Shown here in pieces: positions 43,422-53,159 of a stretch of 64,000 bases of DNA. Origin of the DNA: Sphingobium sp. DEHP117 (GTDB lineage: Bacteria > Pseudomonadota > Alphaproteobacteria > Sphingomonadales > Sphingomonadaceae); NCBI RefSeq assembly GCF_030867385.1, contig NZ_JAPFBJ010000003.1:1-64000 (forward strand). The letters are read 5' to 3'. The position numbers and the translations under genes are program-made. Each line of letters begins with the position of its first letter. Position 1 is the stretch's first letter. Under the pieces are notes generated by a model. That model did no database searches. It was not told where the DNA came from and saw only the letters and a list, made by a program, of their open reading frames with translations.

Positions 43422-44840
43422 CTATGCGGCCAGGTTCTGGCGCGCGGTCTCCTCCATCTCTGCCATTGCCGTGGTGTTGGGCGGCGGAACGAGCGGACCG
43501 CGACGCAGGGCCTGCTCCATGATCCGCTCGCGCGAGCCCTCCGCCATGCGGAGCAACTGCTTGAAGTCGACGCCAGTCAAGCGACCGTGGCGCTTCACGA
43601 CCTCGCCGCGCAGGACCACCGTATCGATGTTGGAAACGTTAGCCTGCAGCACGACCGCGCCCACCATGTCGTTCAGCGGCATGAGGTTGAAGTCGTTGGG
43701 CGCGATGAGAACGATATCGCCATCCTTGCCCGGCGTGAGCGATCCCGTGCGATGATCAAGACCCATCGCTTCCGCGCCGTTGATCGTCATCCACGCGATC
43801 GCGTCACGTACCTTGAATGGGATATCCTCAGGCATCCGACCTTGCGCATTGACCGGATCGTTGGCCAGGACGCGCGCGTCTTGAAGACCGAGGCGTGCCT
43901 GCGTGAGTAGGTCGCCACCGTTGCAGGAGATAACGTCGGCCCCAAGTGTAGGCTTGATGCCGACATCGTGGGCGCGGCCGATCAAGGGGTGGCCCATGCC
44001 CATCTGCAGTTCCGTATCGGGCGTGCATGAAACCTTGGCGCCATTATCGGCGAGCAGGCGAAGTTCGTTGTCTGTCACGGAATTGCAATGCACATGGACC
44101 TGGTCGGGTCCAAGGAGTCCGGCCGCCGCGAGTTCCTCTATACCGCTGCAAAAAGCGGAGCCCCAGAAACAGTTCGTGTGAATTGTTTGCTGCACGCCAA
44201 GTCGGCGGCCTGTCATGATCTCCTTACGCGTCGAATCGAACGGATACATCCCGACCTCGGTGATCGCGACCGCCATGCCCAGCCGCTGATCGTCCGACGA
44301 AAAATGCTGCGTCCTTATCCGTTCCGCATCGGCGATGCGTTGGTCGACGCTCGTAAAATAAGGCCGGTCGACCGGTGCTGGATAGAAGCCGTAGGCATAG
44401 AGGCCAGCAATCCGGGCGTCCCGCAGGCCGCGGATGGCCTCATCGGCATGTTCCGGACTGTGCGACGTATGTGAGAAGTCATAGAGCGTCGTGATCCCGG
44501 CGTTCAGAGCTTCTAGGGCGCCGATATAATTGCCCACATAGACATCTTCTGGCGTATAGACGGGCGAGATGTTGAAGCGGATGCAGCGCATATACTGCAT
44601 GAGGCTCATGTCGGCGCAAATCGCGCGTAGCTGAGTCTGCCAAGTATGCCGATGCGTATCGACCATGCCTGGCATTACAATCGTGCCGGTCGCGTCGATC
44701 TCCTCTGCCTCATCATGGTGAAGGTTTTGACCGATCTCAGCGATGCGTCCGTTCACGATCAAAACATCCCCACTGGGCACGTCGCCGATCGCAGGATCGC
44801 CGGTGATGACATAGCCGTTACGGATCAGGATCGGTCTCAC
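43422..44840 (-). CDS. Amidohydrolase-family metal-dependent hydrolase (TrzN/AtzA-like)
   Basis: 472 residues (MRPILIRNGYVITGDPAIGD). TIM-barrel metal ligands: GMVDTHRHTWQ (HxH), VHVHCNSVTDNE (His) and LGADVISCNGGD (Asp); TIHTNCFWG adds a His. A composite domain closes the chain (GSLTPGKDGDIVLI). The family deaminates or dechlorinates N-heterocycles and hydrolyses amides. Divergent from tetR 122 bp away, which probably controls it. Confidence 0.85.
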   Translation of the reverse strand: MRPILIRNGYVITGDPAIGDVPSGDVLIVNGRIAEIGQNLHHDEAEEIDATGTIVMPGMVDTHRHTWQTQLRAICADMSLMQYMRCIRFNISPVYTPEDVYVGNYIGALEALNAGITTLYDFSHTSHSPEHADEAIRGLRDARIAGLYAYGFYPAPVDRPYFTSVDQRIADAERIRTQHFSSDDQRLGMAVAITEVGMYPFDSTRKEIMTGRRLGVQQTIHTNCFWGSAFCSGIEELAAAGLLGPDQVHVHCNSVTDNELRLLADNGAKVSCTPDTELQMGMGHPLIGRAHDVGIKPTLGADVISCNGGDLLTQARLGLQDARVLANDPVNAQGRMPEDIPFKVRDAIAWMTINGAEAMGLDHRTGSLTPGKDGDIVLIAPNDFNLMPLNDMVGAVVLQANVSNIDTVVLRGEVVKRHGRLTGVDFKQLLRMAEGSRERIMEQALRRGPLVPPPNTTAMAEMEETARQNLAA

Positions 44841-44962
44841 AGTTTCGTTCCCCTACCATCTATTTTTGTGACGGAAGCCAGCGTAGGCTGCGCGTCCTTG
44901 ATCGAGTGATACGAACGTTCCACTCACATGTCAATTCGGGGCGCTTTTGGGGGAGAAGATGA

Positions 44963-45670
44963 TTGAAATTACCAGATATTAAGCCAAAAAAGGCAATCTC
45001 CAAGCCGCAAACGGAACGACCGGATCTGCGCGAGCAGATCCTGGACGCCGCCGAGTCGCTGTTCGCGGACCGGGGCTATTTCGGCGTTTCGGTGCGAGAA
45101 ATAACGGATGCAGCGTCCACACGGCTCGCCGCTGTGAATTATCATTTTGGAACCAAGGAAGCGCTGTTCACGGAAGTCATAGAACGCCGCAGCGCGTGGT
45201 TGAACGAAGAGCGGCTGCGAAGGCTTGCGGAGCTGGACCTCGATCCAGATCGCCCGGAAGCATCGGCTCGACTTCTCATCCGCGCATTTTACGGCCCCCT
45301 CTTGAGCCGTTTTGAATCCGGTGAGCCGGGGTGGATGAATTATTGTCGCCTCATCTCACAGATAGCAGGCGTGCAACTCTGGATGGACGAAATAGTTGCA
45401 CCGCTATTTGATGAAATATCTCGCCGATATGTCGAGGCGATGATATCTATCAAACCAAAGTCATCGCGCGATGATGCCTTGCAGGCCTATCAGTTTATTC
45501 TGAGCTGTACGCTGTACACATTCGCCGACAATCGCCGGATCGATCACATGTCGGGTGGGCGACTTTCTTCACGGAACATCTCGGTGACCCTGAAGGCCAT
45601 GGAGGACTTTTGCGTGGGGGGATTGTTATCGTGTCTTAGGGTACAGGGCATTGGCAAGCTCGATGGTTGA
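44963..45670 (+). CDS. TetR-family transcriptional regulator
   Basis: TTG start at 44963 after GGGGAGAAGATGA; 235 residues. HTH: REQILDAAESLFADRGYFGV, SVREITDAASTRLAAVNYHF and GTKEALFTEVI. The C-terminal ligand domain has many Trp and Tyr residues. It probably represses the divergent amidohydrolase/TBDR operon. No clear dyad was picked out in the 122-bp intergenic DNA. Confidence 0.85.
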   Translation: MKLPDIKPKKAISKPQTERPDLREQILDAAESLFADRGYFGVSVREITDAASTRLAAVNYHFGTKEALFTEVIERRSAWLNEERLRRLAELDLDPDRPEASARLLIRAFYGPLLSRFESGEPGWMNYCRLISQIAGVQLWMDEIVAPLFDEISRRYVEAMISIKPKSSRDDALQAYQFILSCTLYTFADNRRIDHMSGGRLSSRNISVTLKAMEDFCVGGLLSCLRVQGIGKLDG

Positions 45671-45889
45671 TGCCGCTCACCGTGATTGCCTGCTTGATTG
45701 AACGAATGTCCGCCATGAGGGCGCTCTTCCGACGTAGGTGAATTTGTGACGTAGGGCATGGTAGGATATGATACGATACTGCTTCTTATTGTTCAGTCCC
45801 ACTATTCACGGATGCATCTAAGTAACTGACGTTTATAATAATTATGGTGGAAAGCCGCGCTCTTAATCAGCGGTTCCGAGCCGTGACGC

Positions 45890-47215
45890 TTATCGCGAAG
45901 CCGCCCAACGAGGGCGCTGCCAATACGGCTGTCTCCGGTCGCTCGGCGGCAAGCGCTGGATGGGCGCAGAACAGCCCGTGAGCTGTGAGAACTCGATAGG
46001 ATCCTTCTCGACATCCGACACTGCGGTTGCCGCGTCGATCACGTCGGCCCAATCTTGCAGCATCCGCCTTCGCGGGGTGAGATAGAGCGCGCTGTTATAG
46101 GCGCCGCGCACTTCGTCCTCATCCTCGTGGGCGAGCGCCATCTCGATCCAGTCGGGCTTGTAGCGTTCGGCTTCGTTCGCCCAGGTCGAGCCGAGCCCCC
46201 GAAACCCATGCACCGTCTGCCGGCCAAGATAGCCCATGCGGTAGCAGGCATAGATCATGGTGTTCTCGGAAATAGGCTTTCCAGGCTTGGCTCCGGGAAA
46301 GAGGAACGCATCGTTCGTCGCCTGCAAGCGGCGCTGAACGATCATTGCGGCCTGGCGGGACAGCGGAACAAGATGCTCACGTTCCATCTTCATGCGCTCC
46401 GGCGACAGACGCCATAGCGGGTTCGGTCCATAGAGATCCTCGAACTCGTCCCTGGCCGCGAAGCGGGTTTCGCTGGTTCGGACCCATGTGAGCAAGGTGA
46501 ACAGCAGCGCGTCACGGGTGATCTCGCGGCGGCGCGGCGTGTCCTCGCCGTCATAGGCGAAGATCGCCCGCACCAGCTTCGGAAACTCCGCGAGCGGCAC
46601 GCGCGCCATGTGCCTGACGGGCGGCTTGGGCTTGAGCGCATCGTTGAGGCCGAGCGTCGGATCGATGGTCGCCCAGCCGCTCGCGATCGCGAAGCGATAG
46701 ATCTGGCTGACGTTCTGCTTGAGGCGACGGGCGATATCGAGGGCGCCGCGCGCTTCGACCGCGCGGATCATCTCGAGAATCTCGGGCGGGTCGATTTCCG
46801 TGATCGGACGCTTCCCGATGACCGGAAAGACGTCGCGCTCCATCCGGTTGATGACGCGCAGGGCATGGGCCGAGTCCAGCCCTTCAATACGATTGGCGTG
46901 CCAGGCCCGCGCAATCTCTTCGAACAGCTTGAGCGCGGCCCTCTGCTTCTTCGCCCGCTTCCTGGCCTCGGCGGGGTCCTCACCCTGATCGAGCAGCCGC
47001 TTGGCTTCGGTCCGCTTCTCGCGGGCGATCGCCAGCGTGACGGTCGGATATTTGCCGAAGCTCAGCAGTTTTTCCTTGCCGTCGAAGCGGTATTTCAGGC
47101 GCCAGAGCTTCGATCCGTTCGGCTGGACGAGCAGGTGCAGGCCTTCTCCATCGGACAGCTTGTAGGGGCGCTGCCGCTTGGTGGCGTATTTGACCTCAAG
47201 TTCTTTCAAAGCCAT
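45890..47215 (-). CDS. P4-type tyrosine integrase of the island (tRNA-Met site)
   Basis: 441 residues from ATG 47215 (MALKELEVKYATKRQRPYKL). The DUF4102 N-terminus KLSDGEGLHLLVQPNGSKLW is followed by core-binding and catalytic domains: TLLTWVRTSETRFAARDEFE (Arg), VHGFRGLGSTWANEA (HxxR) and ALAHEDEDEVRGAYNSALYL (AH, Tyr). Starts 190 bp from the 3' end of the tRNA, the usual geometry for integration into a tRNA. The last ~40 residues are unusual for the family. Confidence 0.9.
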   Translation of the reverse strand: MALKELEVKYATKRQRPYKLSDGEGLHLLVQPNGSKLWRLKYRFDGKEKLLSFGKYPTVTLAIAREKRTEAKRLLDQGEDPAEARKRAKKQRAALKLFEEIARAWHANRIEGLDSAHALRVINRMERDVFPVIGKRPITEIDPPEILEMIRAVEARGALDIARRLKQNVSQIYRFAIASGWATIDPTLGLNDALKPKPPVRHMARVPLAEFPKLVRAIFAYDGEDTPRRREITRDALLFTLLTWVRTSETRFAARDEFEDLYGPNPLWRLSPERMKMEREHLVPLSRQAAMIVQRRLQATNDAFLFPGAKPGKPISENTMIYACYRMGYLGRQTVHGFRGLGSTWANEAERYKPDWIEMALAHEDEDEVRGAYNSALYLTPRRRMLQDWADVIDAATAVSDVEKDPIEFSQLTGCSAPIQRLPPSDRRQPYWQRPRWAASR

Positions 47216-47405
47216 CTGGGGGTATCGCCTGTTTTGGGGACAGCCGAAAAATACCCCCAAAATACCCCCAATCCAAATCGCCGTGGGTGGCCGCAGCGGG
47301 TCGCACCGGGACGCCGGCGTACGCAACGGGACGCGAAAAATATTTGATTTTCCTCGAAAAATGTCTGCCAGTGGCCTCAGTGGGCCACCGGTGGACAATC
47401 CGGGA

Positions 47406-47482
47406 TGGTAGCGGAGGAGGGACTTGAACCCCCGACACGCGGATTATGATTCCGCTGCTCTAACCAGCTGAGCTACTCCGCC
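47406..47482 (-). tRNA. tRNA-Met (CAU)
   Basis: 77 nt on the minus strand, starting GGCGGAGTAGCTCAGCTGGT, with anticodon stem GCGGA/TCCGC around loop ATCATAA (CAU), T-arm GGGGGTTCAAGTCCCTC and encoded CCA (47406-47408). Its 3' end faces the integrase, so it is the likely attachment site and the border between island (left) and chromosome (right). An Ile2 (lysidine) tRNA shares the CAU anticodon, but the features favour Met. Confidence 0.92.
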
Positions 47483-47765
47483 CCGTTGTCGGCAAAGCCC
47501 CGTCAGGGTGCTTGCACCACGGCTCCGGCAGCGGTCAGCCGCCGGAAGGTGCGGGCGCTATACGCAGCCTTGGCGGCAGGGTCAACCACGCAATCGGGGT
47601 TCTATCACGGCGCGCGCTTCCTGAGATGCGGCGCGGAAGAGCAGCACATGGACATGACCATTGCGGTGCGCCGCATAAGCGCCTATCAGCCGCGCGGACA
47701 GGCAATGATGCCTTAGGATAAAGCCATAGCCGCCCGGCGGCAGGGCTTCCCGATAGTGTGAGACC

Positions 47766-49556
47766 ATGACGTTCCAGAATATTCCCGCGCTTCTTGCCGA
47801 GGCGCTTGGCCAACGCGGCTATGCCACGCCGACATCCGTGCAATCCGCCGTGCTAGAGCCGGAAGCGGAGGCGCGCGATCTCATCGTTTCGGCGCGCACC
47901 GGCTCCGGCAAGACCGTAGCTTTCGGTCTCGCCATCGCGGGAGATCTGCTGAACGAGCAGGGGCTGGTGCAGAGAGCCGGGGGGCCGCTCGCGCTCATCA
48001 TCGCGCCCACGCGCGAGCTGGCGATGCAGGTAAGCCGCGAGCTGATGTGGCTCTATGCCAGCACAGGCGCGCGCGTTACCGCCTGTGTCGGCGGCATGAA
48101 CCCGTCGGTGGAGCGCAAGGCGCTGAGGCAGGGCGCGGACATCGTCGTCGGCACGCCGGGCCGCCTGCGCGATCATCTGGAGCGGGGCGACCTCAACCTC
48201 TCCGCGCTCGTCGCCGTGGTGCTGGACGAAGCGGACGAGATGCTCGACATGGGCTTTCGCGAAGACCTGGAGGAGCTGCTCGACGCGATGCCGGAGCAGC
48301 GCCGCACCTTGCTGTTTTCGGCGACCATGCCCAAGCCGATCGTCGCGTTGGCCCGCCGCTATCAGAAGGACGCGCTGCGCATCGCCACCGGCGAGGAAGA
48401 CCGCGGCCACAGCGACATCGAATATCAGGCGATGGCGATCGCGCCGTCTGAAATCGAGAATGTCGTCGTCAACGTGCTGCGCTATCATGAGGCGGAGACA
48501 GCGATCCTGTTTTGCGCGACACGCGACAAGGTGCGGCATCTGCACGCAAGCCTGATCGAGCGCGGCTTTGCGGCCGTCGCGCTGTCGGGCGAGCACAGCC
48601 AGAGCGAGCGCAACCAGGCGTTGCAGGCATTGAGGGAGCGGCGCGCGCGGGTCTGCGTCGCCACCGATGTTGCTGCACGCGGCATCGATCTGCCCAGCCT
48701 CAGCCTCGTCGTCCATGTCGAAACGCCGCGCGACGCCGAGGCGCTGCAACACCGCTCCGGTCGCACCGGGCGCGCCGGGCGCAAGGGGATTGCGGTACTG
48801 CTGGTCCCCTACCCCCAGCGCCGCCGGGTGGAAAGCATGCTGCGTGGCGCGCGCATCGCGGCGGAATGGATGCAGGCTCCGTCTGCCGCCGATATTCGCG
48901 AGGCGGACAGCGCCCGCCTGCTCGAAAAGCTGCTCGCGCCCATAGAGTTCGATGACGACGACCGCGCACTGGCGCAGCAGGTGCTCGCCCAGCGCAGCCC
49001 CGAGGATATTGCGGCCGCGCTGGTGCATGTACATCGCGCCGCCCTGCCCCAACCGGAGGAACTGCTCGCCGCCGATGCCGCGCCGGGCCCGCGCGCCCCG
49101 CGCGCCGGGTTCGAGGGCAGCGCCTGGTTCAAGATGAACGCCGGGCGCAGGCACAATGCCGATCCGCGCTGGGTGCTGCCGCTGCTGTGCCGGCGCGGGC
49201 ATGTGAGCCGGGGCGAGATCGGCGCAATCCGCATCACCACGCACGAGACCCTGTTCGAGGTGCAACAGGCGGTGGCCGCGCGCTTCCTCGCGGCGGTCAA
49301 GCGCACGGCGACAGATGAGGACGATGGGCTGGAAATCGTGCCGGTGGAGGGCCAGCCACGCGATAATGCGCGCCGCAACCGCAAGGATGACGAGCGCGCC
49401 GGGCCGCCGCCCCGTGGCGCAAAGCCTCCCTATCAGGCGAAGCCATTCAAACCCTCCCGGCCCGGCGCTGGAGCTGGTGCTGGCGCTGGTGACGCCCCTG
49501 CGCGCGCCCGGCCTGCGGGCAAGAAGAAGTTCGGCAAAAAGCCGCCCCGCCCCTGA
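47766..49556 (+). CDS. DEAD-box RNA helicase with DbpA-type RNA-binding domain
   Basis: 596 residues. Q-motif region, SARTGSGKTVAFGLA (motif I), PTRELAMQ, GTPGRL, VLDEADEMLD, LLFSATMPK, then VCVATDVAARGIDLPSLSLV and HRSGRTGRAGR. A DbpA RNA-binding fold (residues ~455-535, MNAGRRHNADPRWVLPLLCR) and a basic G/A/P-rich tail follow. Acts on structured RNA, probably in ribosome assembly. First chromosomal gene right of the tRNA. Confidence 0.92.
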   Translation: MTFQNIPALLAEALGQRGYATPTSVQSAVLEPEAEARDLIVSARTGSGKTVAFGLAIAGDLLNEQGLVQRAGGPLALIIAPTRELAMQVSRELMWLYASTGARVTACVGGMNPSVERKALRQGADIVVGTPGRLRDHLERGDLNLSALVAVVLDEADEMLDMGFREDLEELLDAMPEQRRTLLFSATMPKPIVALARRYQKDALRIATGEEDRGHSDIEYQAMAIAPSEIENVVVNVLRYHEAETAILFCATRDKVRHLHASLIERGFAAVALSGEHSQSERNQALQALRERRARVCVATDVAARGIDLPSLSLVVHVETPRDAEALQHRSGRTGRAGRKGIAVLLVPYPQRRRVESMLRGARIAAEWMQAPSAADIREADSARLLEKLLAPIEFDDDDRALAQQVLAQRSPEDIAAALVHVHRAALPQPEELLAADAAPGPRAPRAGFEGSAWFKMNAGRRHNADPRWVLPLLCRRGHVSRGEIGAIRITTHETLFEVQQAVAARFLAAVKRTATDEDDGLEIVPVEGQPRDNARRNRKDDERAGPPPRGAKPPYQAKPFKPSRPGAGAGAGAGDAPARARPAGKKKFGKKPPRP

Positions 49557-49559
49557 GCC

Positions 49560-50009
49560 ATGCATATTCTCGTCGATGCCGATGCCTGCCCGGTCAAGGA
49601 GGAGATCTACAAGGTCGCCTTCCGGCATGAGGTGCGCGTCACCATCGTCAGCAACAGCACGATCCGTATTCCCGCCCACCCGCTGATCGAGCGGGTTGTG
49701 GTCTCGGACGGGTTCGACGCCGCGGATGACTGGATCGCCGAACGGGCGGACGCGCGCGCCGTATGCATCACCGCCGACATATTGCTGGCCGACAGGTGCC
49801 TGAAGGCAGGCGCGATCGTGCTCGCGCCCAATGGCAAGCCGTTCACGACATCGTCCATCGGCGGCGCAATCGCCACGCGGGCGATCATGGCCGATCTGCG
49901 CGCTGGTGGAGACATCGTCGGCGGCCCACCCCCGTTCAGCAAGACCGACCGCTCGCGCTTCCTCTCCGCGCTGGACGAGGCGCTGGTGCGATTGCGGCGG
50001 ATGGGCTAG
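49560..50009 (+). CDS. yaiI: YaiI/YqxD (DUF188) family protein
   Basis: 149 residues, start 3 bp after the helicase stop. Family signature MHILVDADACPVKEEIYKVA, then TADILLADRCLKAGAIVLAP, NGKPFTTSSIGGAIATRAIM and GGPPPFSKTDRSRFL. The PIN-like fold suggests a nuclease, but the function is not established. Same strand as the helicase and the next two genes. Confidence 0.9.
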   Translation: MHILVDADACPVKEEIYKVAFRHEVRVTIVSNSTIRIPAHPLIERVVVSDGFDAADDWIAERADARAVCITADILLADRCLKAGAIVLAPNGKPFTTSSIGGAIATRAIMADLRAGGDIVGGPPPFSKTDRSRFLSALDEALVRLRRMG

Positions 50010-50019
50010 AGGGCCGTCC

Positions 50020-50199
50020 ATGGCCGACAAGTTCGAACGACATCGCCAGCCCTGGACCTCAGCCGAGGTCCAGAAGCTGCACACCCTCGCCAAAAAGGGC
50101 ATGGCCTTGAAAGCCATCGCCAAGGCCCTGACTCGCAGCGAGGAGTCGGTGAAAGAACGTGCGCGCGCAGACGGACTGACAATCGCAAAGCTGCGCTGA
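50020..50199 (+). CDS. Small hypothetical protein (SANT/HTH-like)
   Basis: 59 residues, MADKFERHRQPWTSAEVQKL, then HTLAKKGMALKAIAKALTRS and EESVKERARADGLTIAKLR. The W-x-E-x-L helix and the recognition-like helix resemble a small Myb/SANT or HTH unit. Its stop overlaps the start of the next gene, so translation is coupled. Function unknown. Confidence 0.7.
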   Translation: MADKFERHRQPWTSAEVQKLHTLAKKGMALKAIAKALTRSEESVKERARADGLTIAKLR

Positions 50200-51827
50200 T
50201 GATCCGTCTTTCCGGCCTGTCCTTGCCTCTTGATCACGCGTCCGATGCGCTCGCACCCGCAATCTGCGCCCGCCTCGGCATCGCGCCCGAGGCACTGCGC
50301 GGGTTCAGCGTCTTCAAGCGCGGCAACGATGCGCGAAAGCGCACGGCTATCCTGCTCGTCTATACGCTCGACATCGAACTGGATGCGCAGACCGAGGCGG
50401 AGATGCTCACGCGGCTGGCAGGTGACAAGGATGTACGCCCCACGCCAGACATGGCCTACACCTTCCCCACCCGCGCGCCAGAAGGGTGGAACGGTCTGCG
50501 CCCGGTCGTGATCGGCGCGGGGCCATGCGGGCTGTTCGCCGGGCTGATCCTCGCGCAGATGGGGTTCCGCCCGATCATCCTTGATCGCGGCAAGGTGGTG
50601 CGCGAACGCACCAAGGACACATGGGGCCTGTGGCGCCGTGCGGAGCTGAACCCGGACAGCAACGTGCAGTTCGGCGAGGGCGGCGCGGGCACCTTCTCTG
50701 ACGGCAAGCTCTATTGCCGCGTTAAGGATCCGCGCTTCCTCGGCCGCAAGGTGCTGGAGGAGTTCGTCAAGGCAGGCGCACCAGACGATATCCTCTGGGA
50801 GGCGCACCCCCACATCGGCACCTTCCGCCTCGTGACGATGGTCGAGAGCATGCGCCGCGCGATCGAGGAACTGGGCGGCGAATATCGCTGGCAGACGCGG
50901 GTGGACGATCTCGCGCTCGATCTCCTGCCCGATGGCCGCCAACGCCTGCGCGGGCTGCATCTGGCGGATGGCAGCTTCATCGAGGCCGATCATGTCGTGC
51001 TCGCCATCGGCCATAGCGCACGCCCCACCTTCGAGATGCTGCACGCGCGCGGCGTGCATATCGAGGCCAAGCCCTTTTCCATCGGTGTGCGCATCGAGCA
51101 TCCGCAAAGCTGGATCGACAAGGCGCGCTTTGGCAATTGCGCGGGTCACCCGGATCTGGGCGCGGCGGCCTATAGCCTCTCCCACCACTGCGCCAACGGT
51201 CGCACGGTTTACAGCTTCTGCATGTGCCCCGGCGGGCGGGTGGTGGCGGCAACCTCCGAGGAAGGCCGCGTCGTCACCAACGGCATGAGCCAGTATAGCC
51301 GCGCGGAGTTCAACGCCAATTCCGGGCTCGTCGTCGGAATAGACCCTGTGCGCGATTATCCCGACGGGCCGCTCGCGGGCATCGCGTTTCAGCGGCACTG
51401 GGAGTCACTTGCCTTTGAAGCGGGCGGCGGCACTTACTCCGCGCCGGGGCAGCGCGTGGGCGATTTTCTGAGCCAGCGCCCCTCCACCGCGCTGGGCGAA
51501 GTTACCCCCTCCTACAAGCCCGGCGTGACGATGACGGACCTTTCCCGCTGCCTGCCCGCCTTCGCGGTGGAGGCGATGCGCGAGGCGCTGCCCGTCTTCG
51601 GCCGCCAGATCGCGCGATATGACCACCCCGATGCGGTGATGACCGGCGTCGAAACGCGCACGTCCTCGCCGGTGCGGATCACGCGCGGCAAGGATTTTCA
51701 GAGCCTCAACACCGAGCGGCTGTTCCCGGCGGGCGAAGGCGCGGGCTATGCCGGCGGCATCCTCTCCGCCGCGATCGACGGGATCAAGGTGGCCGAAGCT
51801 GTTGCAGCCAGCATGATGGCCGCGTGA
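50199..51827 (+). CDS. FAD-dependent dehydrogenase of the COG2509 type
   Basis: 542 residues. An N-terminal ~90-residue domain (SVFKRGNDARKRTAILLVYT) precedes the dinucleotide motif PVVIGAGPCGLFAGLILAQM. The central NVQFGEGGAGTFSDGKLYCR and C-terminal EGAGYAGGILSAAIDGIKVA are typical of this uncharacterised family. Overlaps the small gene upstream by 1 bp. Substrate unknown. Confidence 0.85.
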   Translation: MIRLSGLSLPLDHASDALAPAICARLGIAPEALRGFSVFKRGNDARKRTAILLVYTLDIELDAQTEAEMLTRLAGDKDVRPTPDMAYTFPTRAPEGWNGLRPVVIGAGPCGLFAGLILAQMGFRPIILDRGKVVRERTKDTWGLWRRAELNPDSNVQFGEGGAGTFSDGKLYCRVKDPRFLGRKVLEEFVKAGAPDDILWEAHPHIGTFRLVTMVESMRRAIEELGGEYRWQTRVDDLALDLLPDGRQRLRGLHLADGSFIEADHVVLAIGHSARPTFEMLHARGVHIEAKPFSIGVRIEHPQSWIDKARFGNCAGHPDLGAAAYSLSHHCANGRTVYSFCMCPGGRVVAATSEEGRVVTNGMSQYSRAEFNANSGLVVGIDPVRDYPDGPLAGIAFQRHWESLAFEAGGGTYSAPGQRVGDFLSQRPSTALGEVTPSYKPGVTMTDLSRCLPAFAVEAMREALPVFGRQIARYDHPDAVMTGVETRTSSPVRITRGKDFQSLNTERLFPAGEGAGYAGGILSAAIDGIKVAEAVAASMMAA

Positions 51828-51842
51828 CGGCCTCCCCCTGTT

Positions 51843-51955
51843 GTCACCCTGAACTTGTTTCAGCGCAGTCGAGGAGCGCGACTCGTCTGCGCATGCTGCC
51901 GCTGGCGACGCAGGGGCGTGGGGAGAAATGGACCCTGAACCGAGTTCAGGGTGAC
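51843..51955. repeat. Intergenic palindromic repeat
   Basis: Arms GTCACCCTGAAC (51843-51854) and GTTCAGGGTGAC (51944-51955) enclose ~90 bp, with an inner CCCTGAAC near 51933. Such GTCACCCTGAAC repeats recur between genes of sphingomonads. It could end transcription of the upstream flavoprotein operon. Confidence 0.6.
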
Positions 51956-51968
51956 GGCCGTGGTTGAG

Positions 51969-53156
51969 ATGGGCAACCTGCCCCCTTCAGATCACGATGC
52001 CATCATCCTCGGCGCGGGCGCGGCGGGAATGATGTGTGCCATGACGGCTGGCGCTCGCGGAAAGCGCATCCTGCTGGTCGATCATGCCGATGCGCCGGGC
52101 AAGAAAATCCTGATCTCGGGCGGCGGGCGCTGTAACTTCACCAACATTCACACCACGCCGGATCGCTATCTCTCATCCAATCCGCATTTCGCCAAGTCCG
52201 CACTGGGGCGCTATACCCCGCAGGATTTCATTGCGCTGGTCGAGCGTCACGGCATCGCCTGGCATGAAAAGACGCTGGGTCAGCTTTTTTGCGATGGCTC
52301 CGCGCGCCAGATCGTCGACATGCTGGCAAGCGAATGTGCGGCCGCTGGCGTGACGATAGCGCTAGGAAACCCGGTCGCTGACATCGCCCATGCCGACGGC
52401 CGCTTCCGCGTCCAGATCAGCGGCAGGGAGCATAGTGCTCCCGCGCTCGTTCTGGCGACAGGCGGCCCGTCGATCCCCAAAATGGGCGCGACCGGCTTTG
52501 CCTATGACGTCGCCCGCCGCTTCGGCCTCGGCATCGTCCAGCCCCGGCCCGCGCTGGTGCCGTTCACGCTGGGCGCCGAGGACGCGCTGTTTACCGAACT
52601 ATCGGGTGTGTCCGCGCCCGTTGAGGTGCGCTGGAACAAGGTGCGCTTTCGCGAGGCGGCGCTGTTCACCCATCGCGGCCTCTCCGGCCCGGCGATGCTG
52701 CAAATCTCCTCCTACTGGCAGCACCGCACGCCGATTTCCGTCAATTTCCTGCCCGACGCCCCGCCCAACTGGCTGTTAGCCGAAAAGCGCGCCCGCCCGC
52801 GCACCCCGTTGCGCCGGGTGCTGGCGGAGCATCTGCCGGACAGGCTGGGCCAGGTGCTGCTGGAGCGGATCGGCACCGGCGGTGAACTCGCCACCATGAG
52901 CGACAAGGCGCTGCGCGCCGCCCATGCGCGCCTCTCCGACTGGCCCTTCACCCCCAGCGGCACCGAAGGCTATGCCAAGGCGGAGGTGACGGCGGGCGGC
53001 ATCTCCACCGCCGCGCTGTCTTCCCAGAGCATGATGGCGAAGGCAGTGCCTGGCCTCTACGCCATTGGCGAGGCGGTGGACGTTACCGGCTGGCTCGGCG
53101 GCTACAACTTCCAGTGGGCGTGGGCCAGCGGCCATGCGGCGGGCATGGCGCTGTAG
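51969..53156 (+). CDS. HI0933-like/BaiN family flavoprotein
   Basis: 395 residues from ATG 51969 (MGNLPPSDHDAIILGAGAAG); a GTG at 51951 lies within the palindrome arm and is less likely. GKKILISGGGRCNFTNIHTT and the C-terminal VDVTGWLGGYNFQWAWASGH are family signatures. FAD-dependent oxidoreductase of unsettled substrate (aminoacetone-oxidase annotations are not reliable). Confidence 0.87.
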   Translation: MGNLPPSDHDAIILGAGAAGMMCAMTAGARGKRILLVDHADAPGKKILISGGGRCNFTNIHTTPDRYLSSNPHFAKSALGRYTPQDFIALVERHGIAWHEKTLGQLFCDGSARQIVDMLASECAAAGVTIALGNPVADIAHADGRFRVQISGREHSAPALVLATGGPSIPKMGATGFAYDVARRFGLGIVQPRPALVPFTLGAEDALFTELSGVSAPVEVRWNKVRFREAALFTHRGLSGPAMLQISSYWQHRTPISVNFLPDAPPNWLLAEKRARPRTPLRRVLAEHLPDRLGQVLLERIGTGGELATMSDKALRAAHARLSDWPFTPSGTEGYAKAEVTAGGISTAALSSQSMMAKAVPGLYAIGEAVDVTGWLGGYNFQWAWASGHAAGMAL

Positions 53157-53159
53157 AGG

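Noticed and set aside
47853..51398. An 1181-codon minus-strand open frame
   Set aside because: It is a shadow of the helicase, YaiI and flavoprotein genes on the other strand, with His/Arg/Ala-rich nonsense composition.
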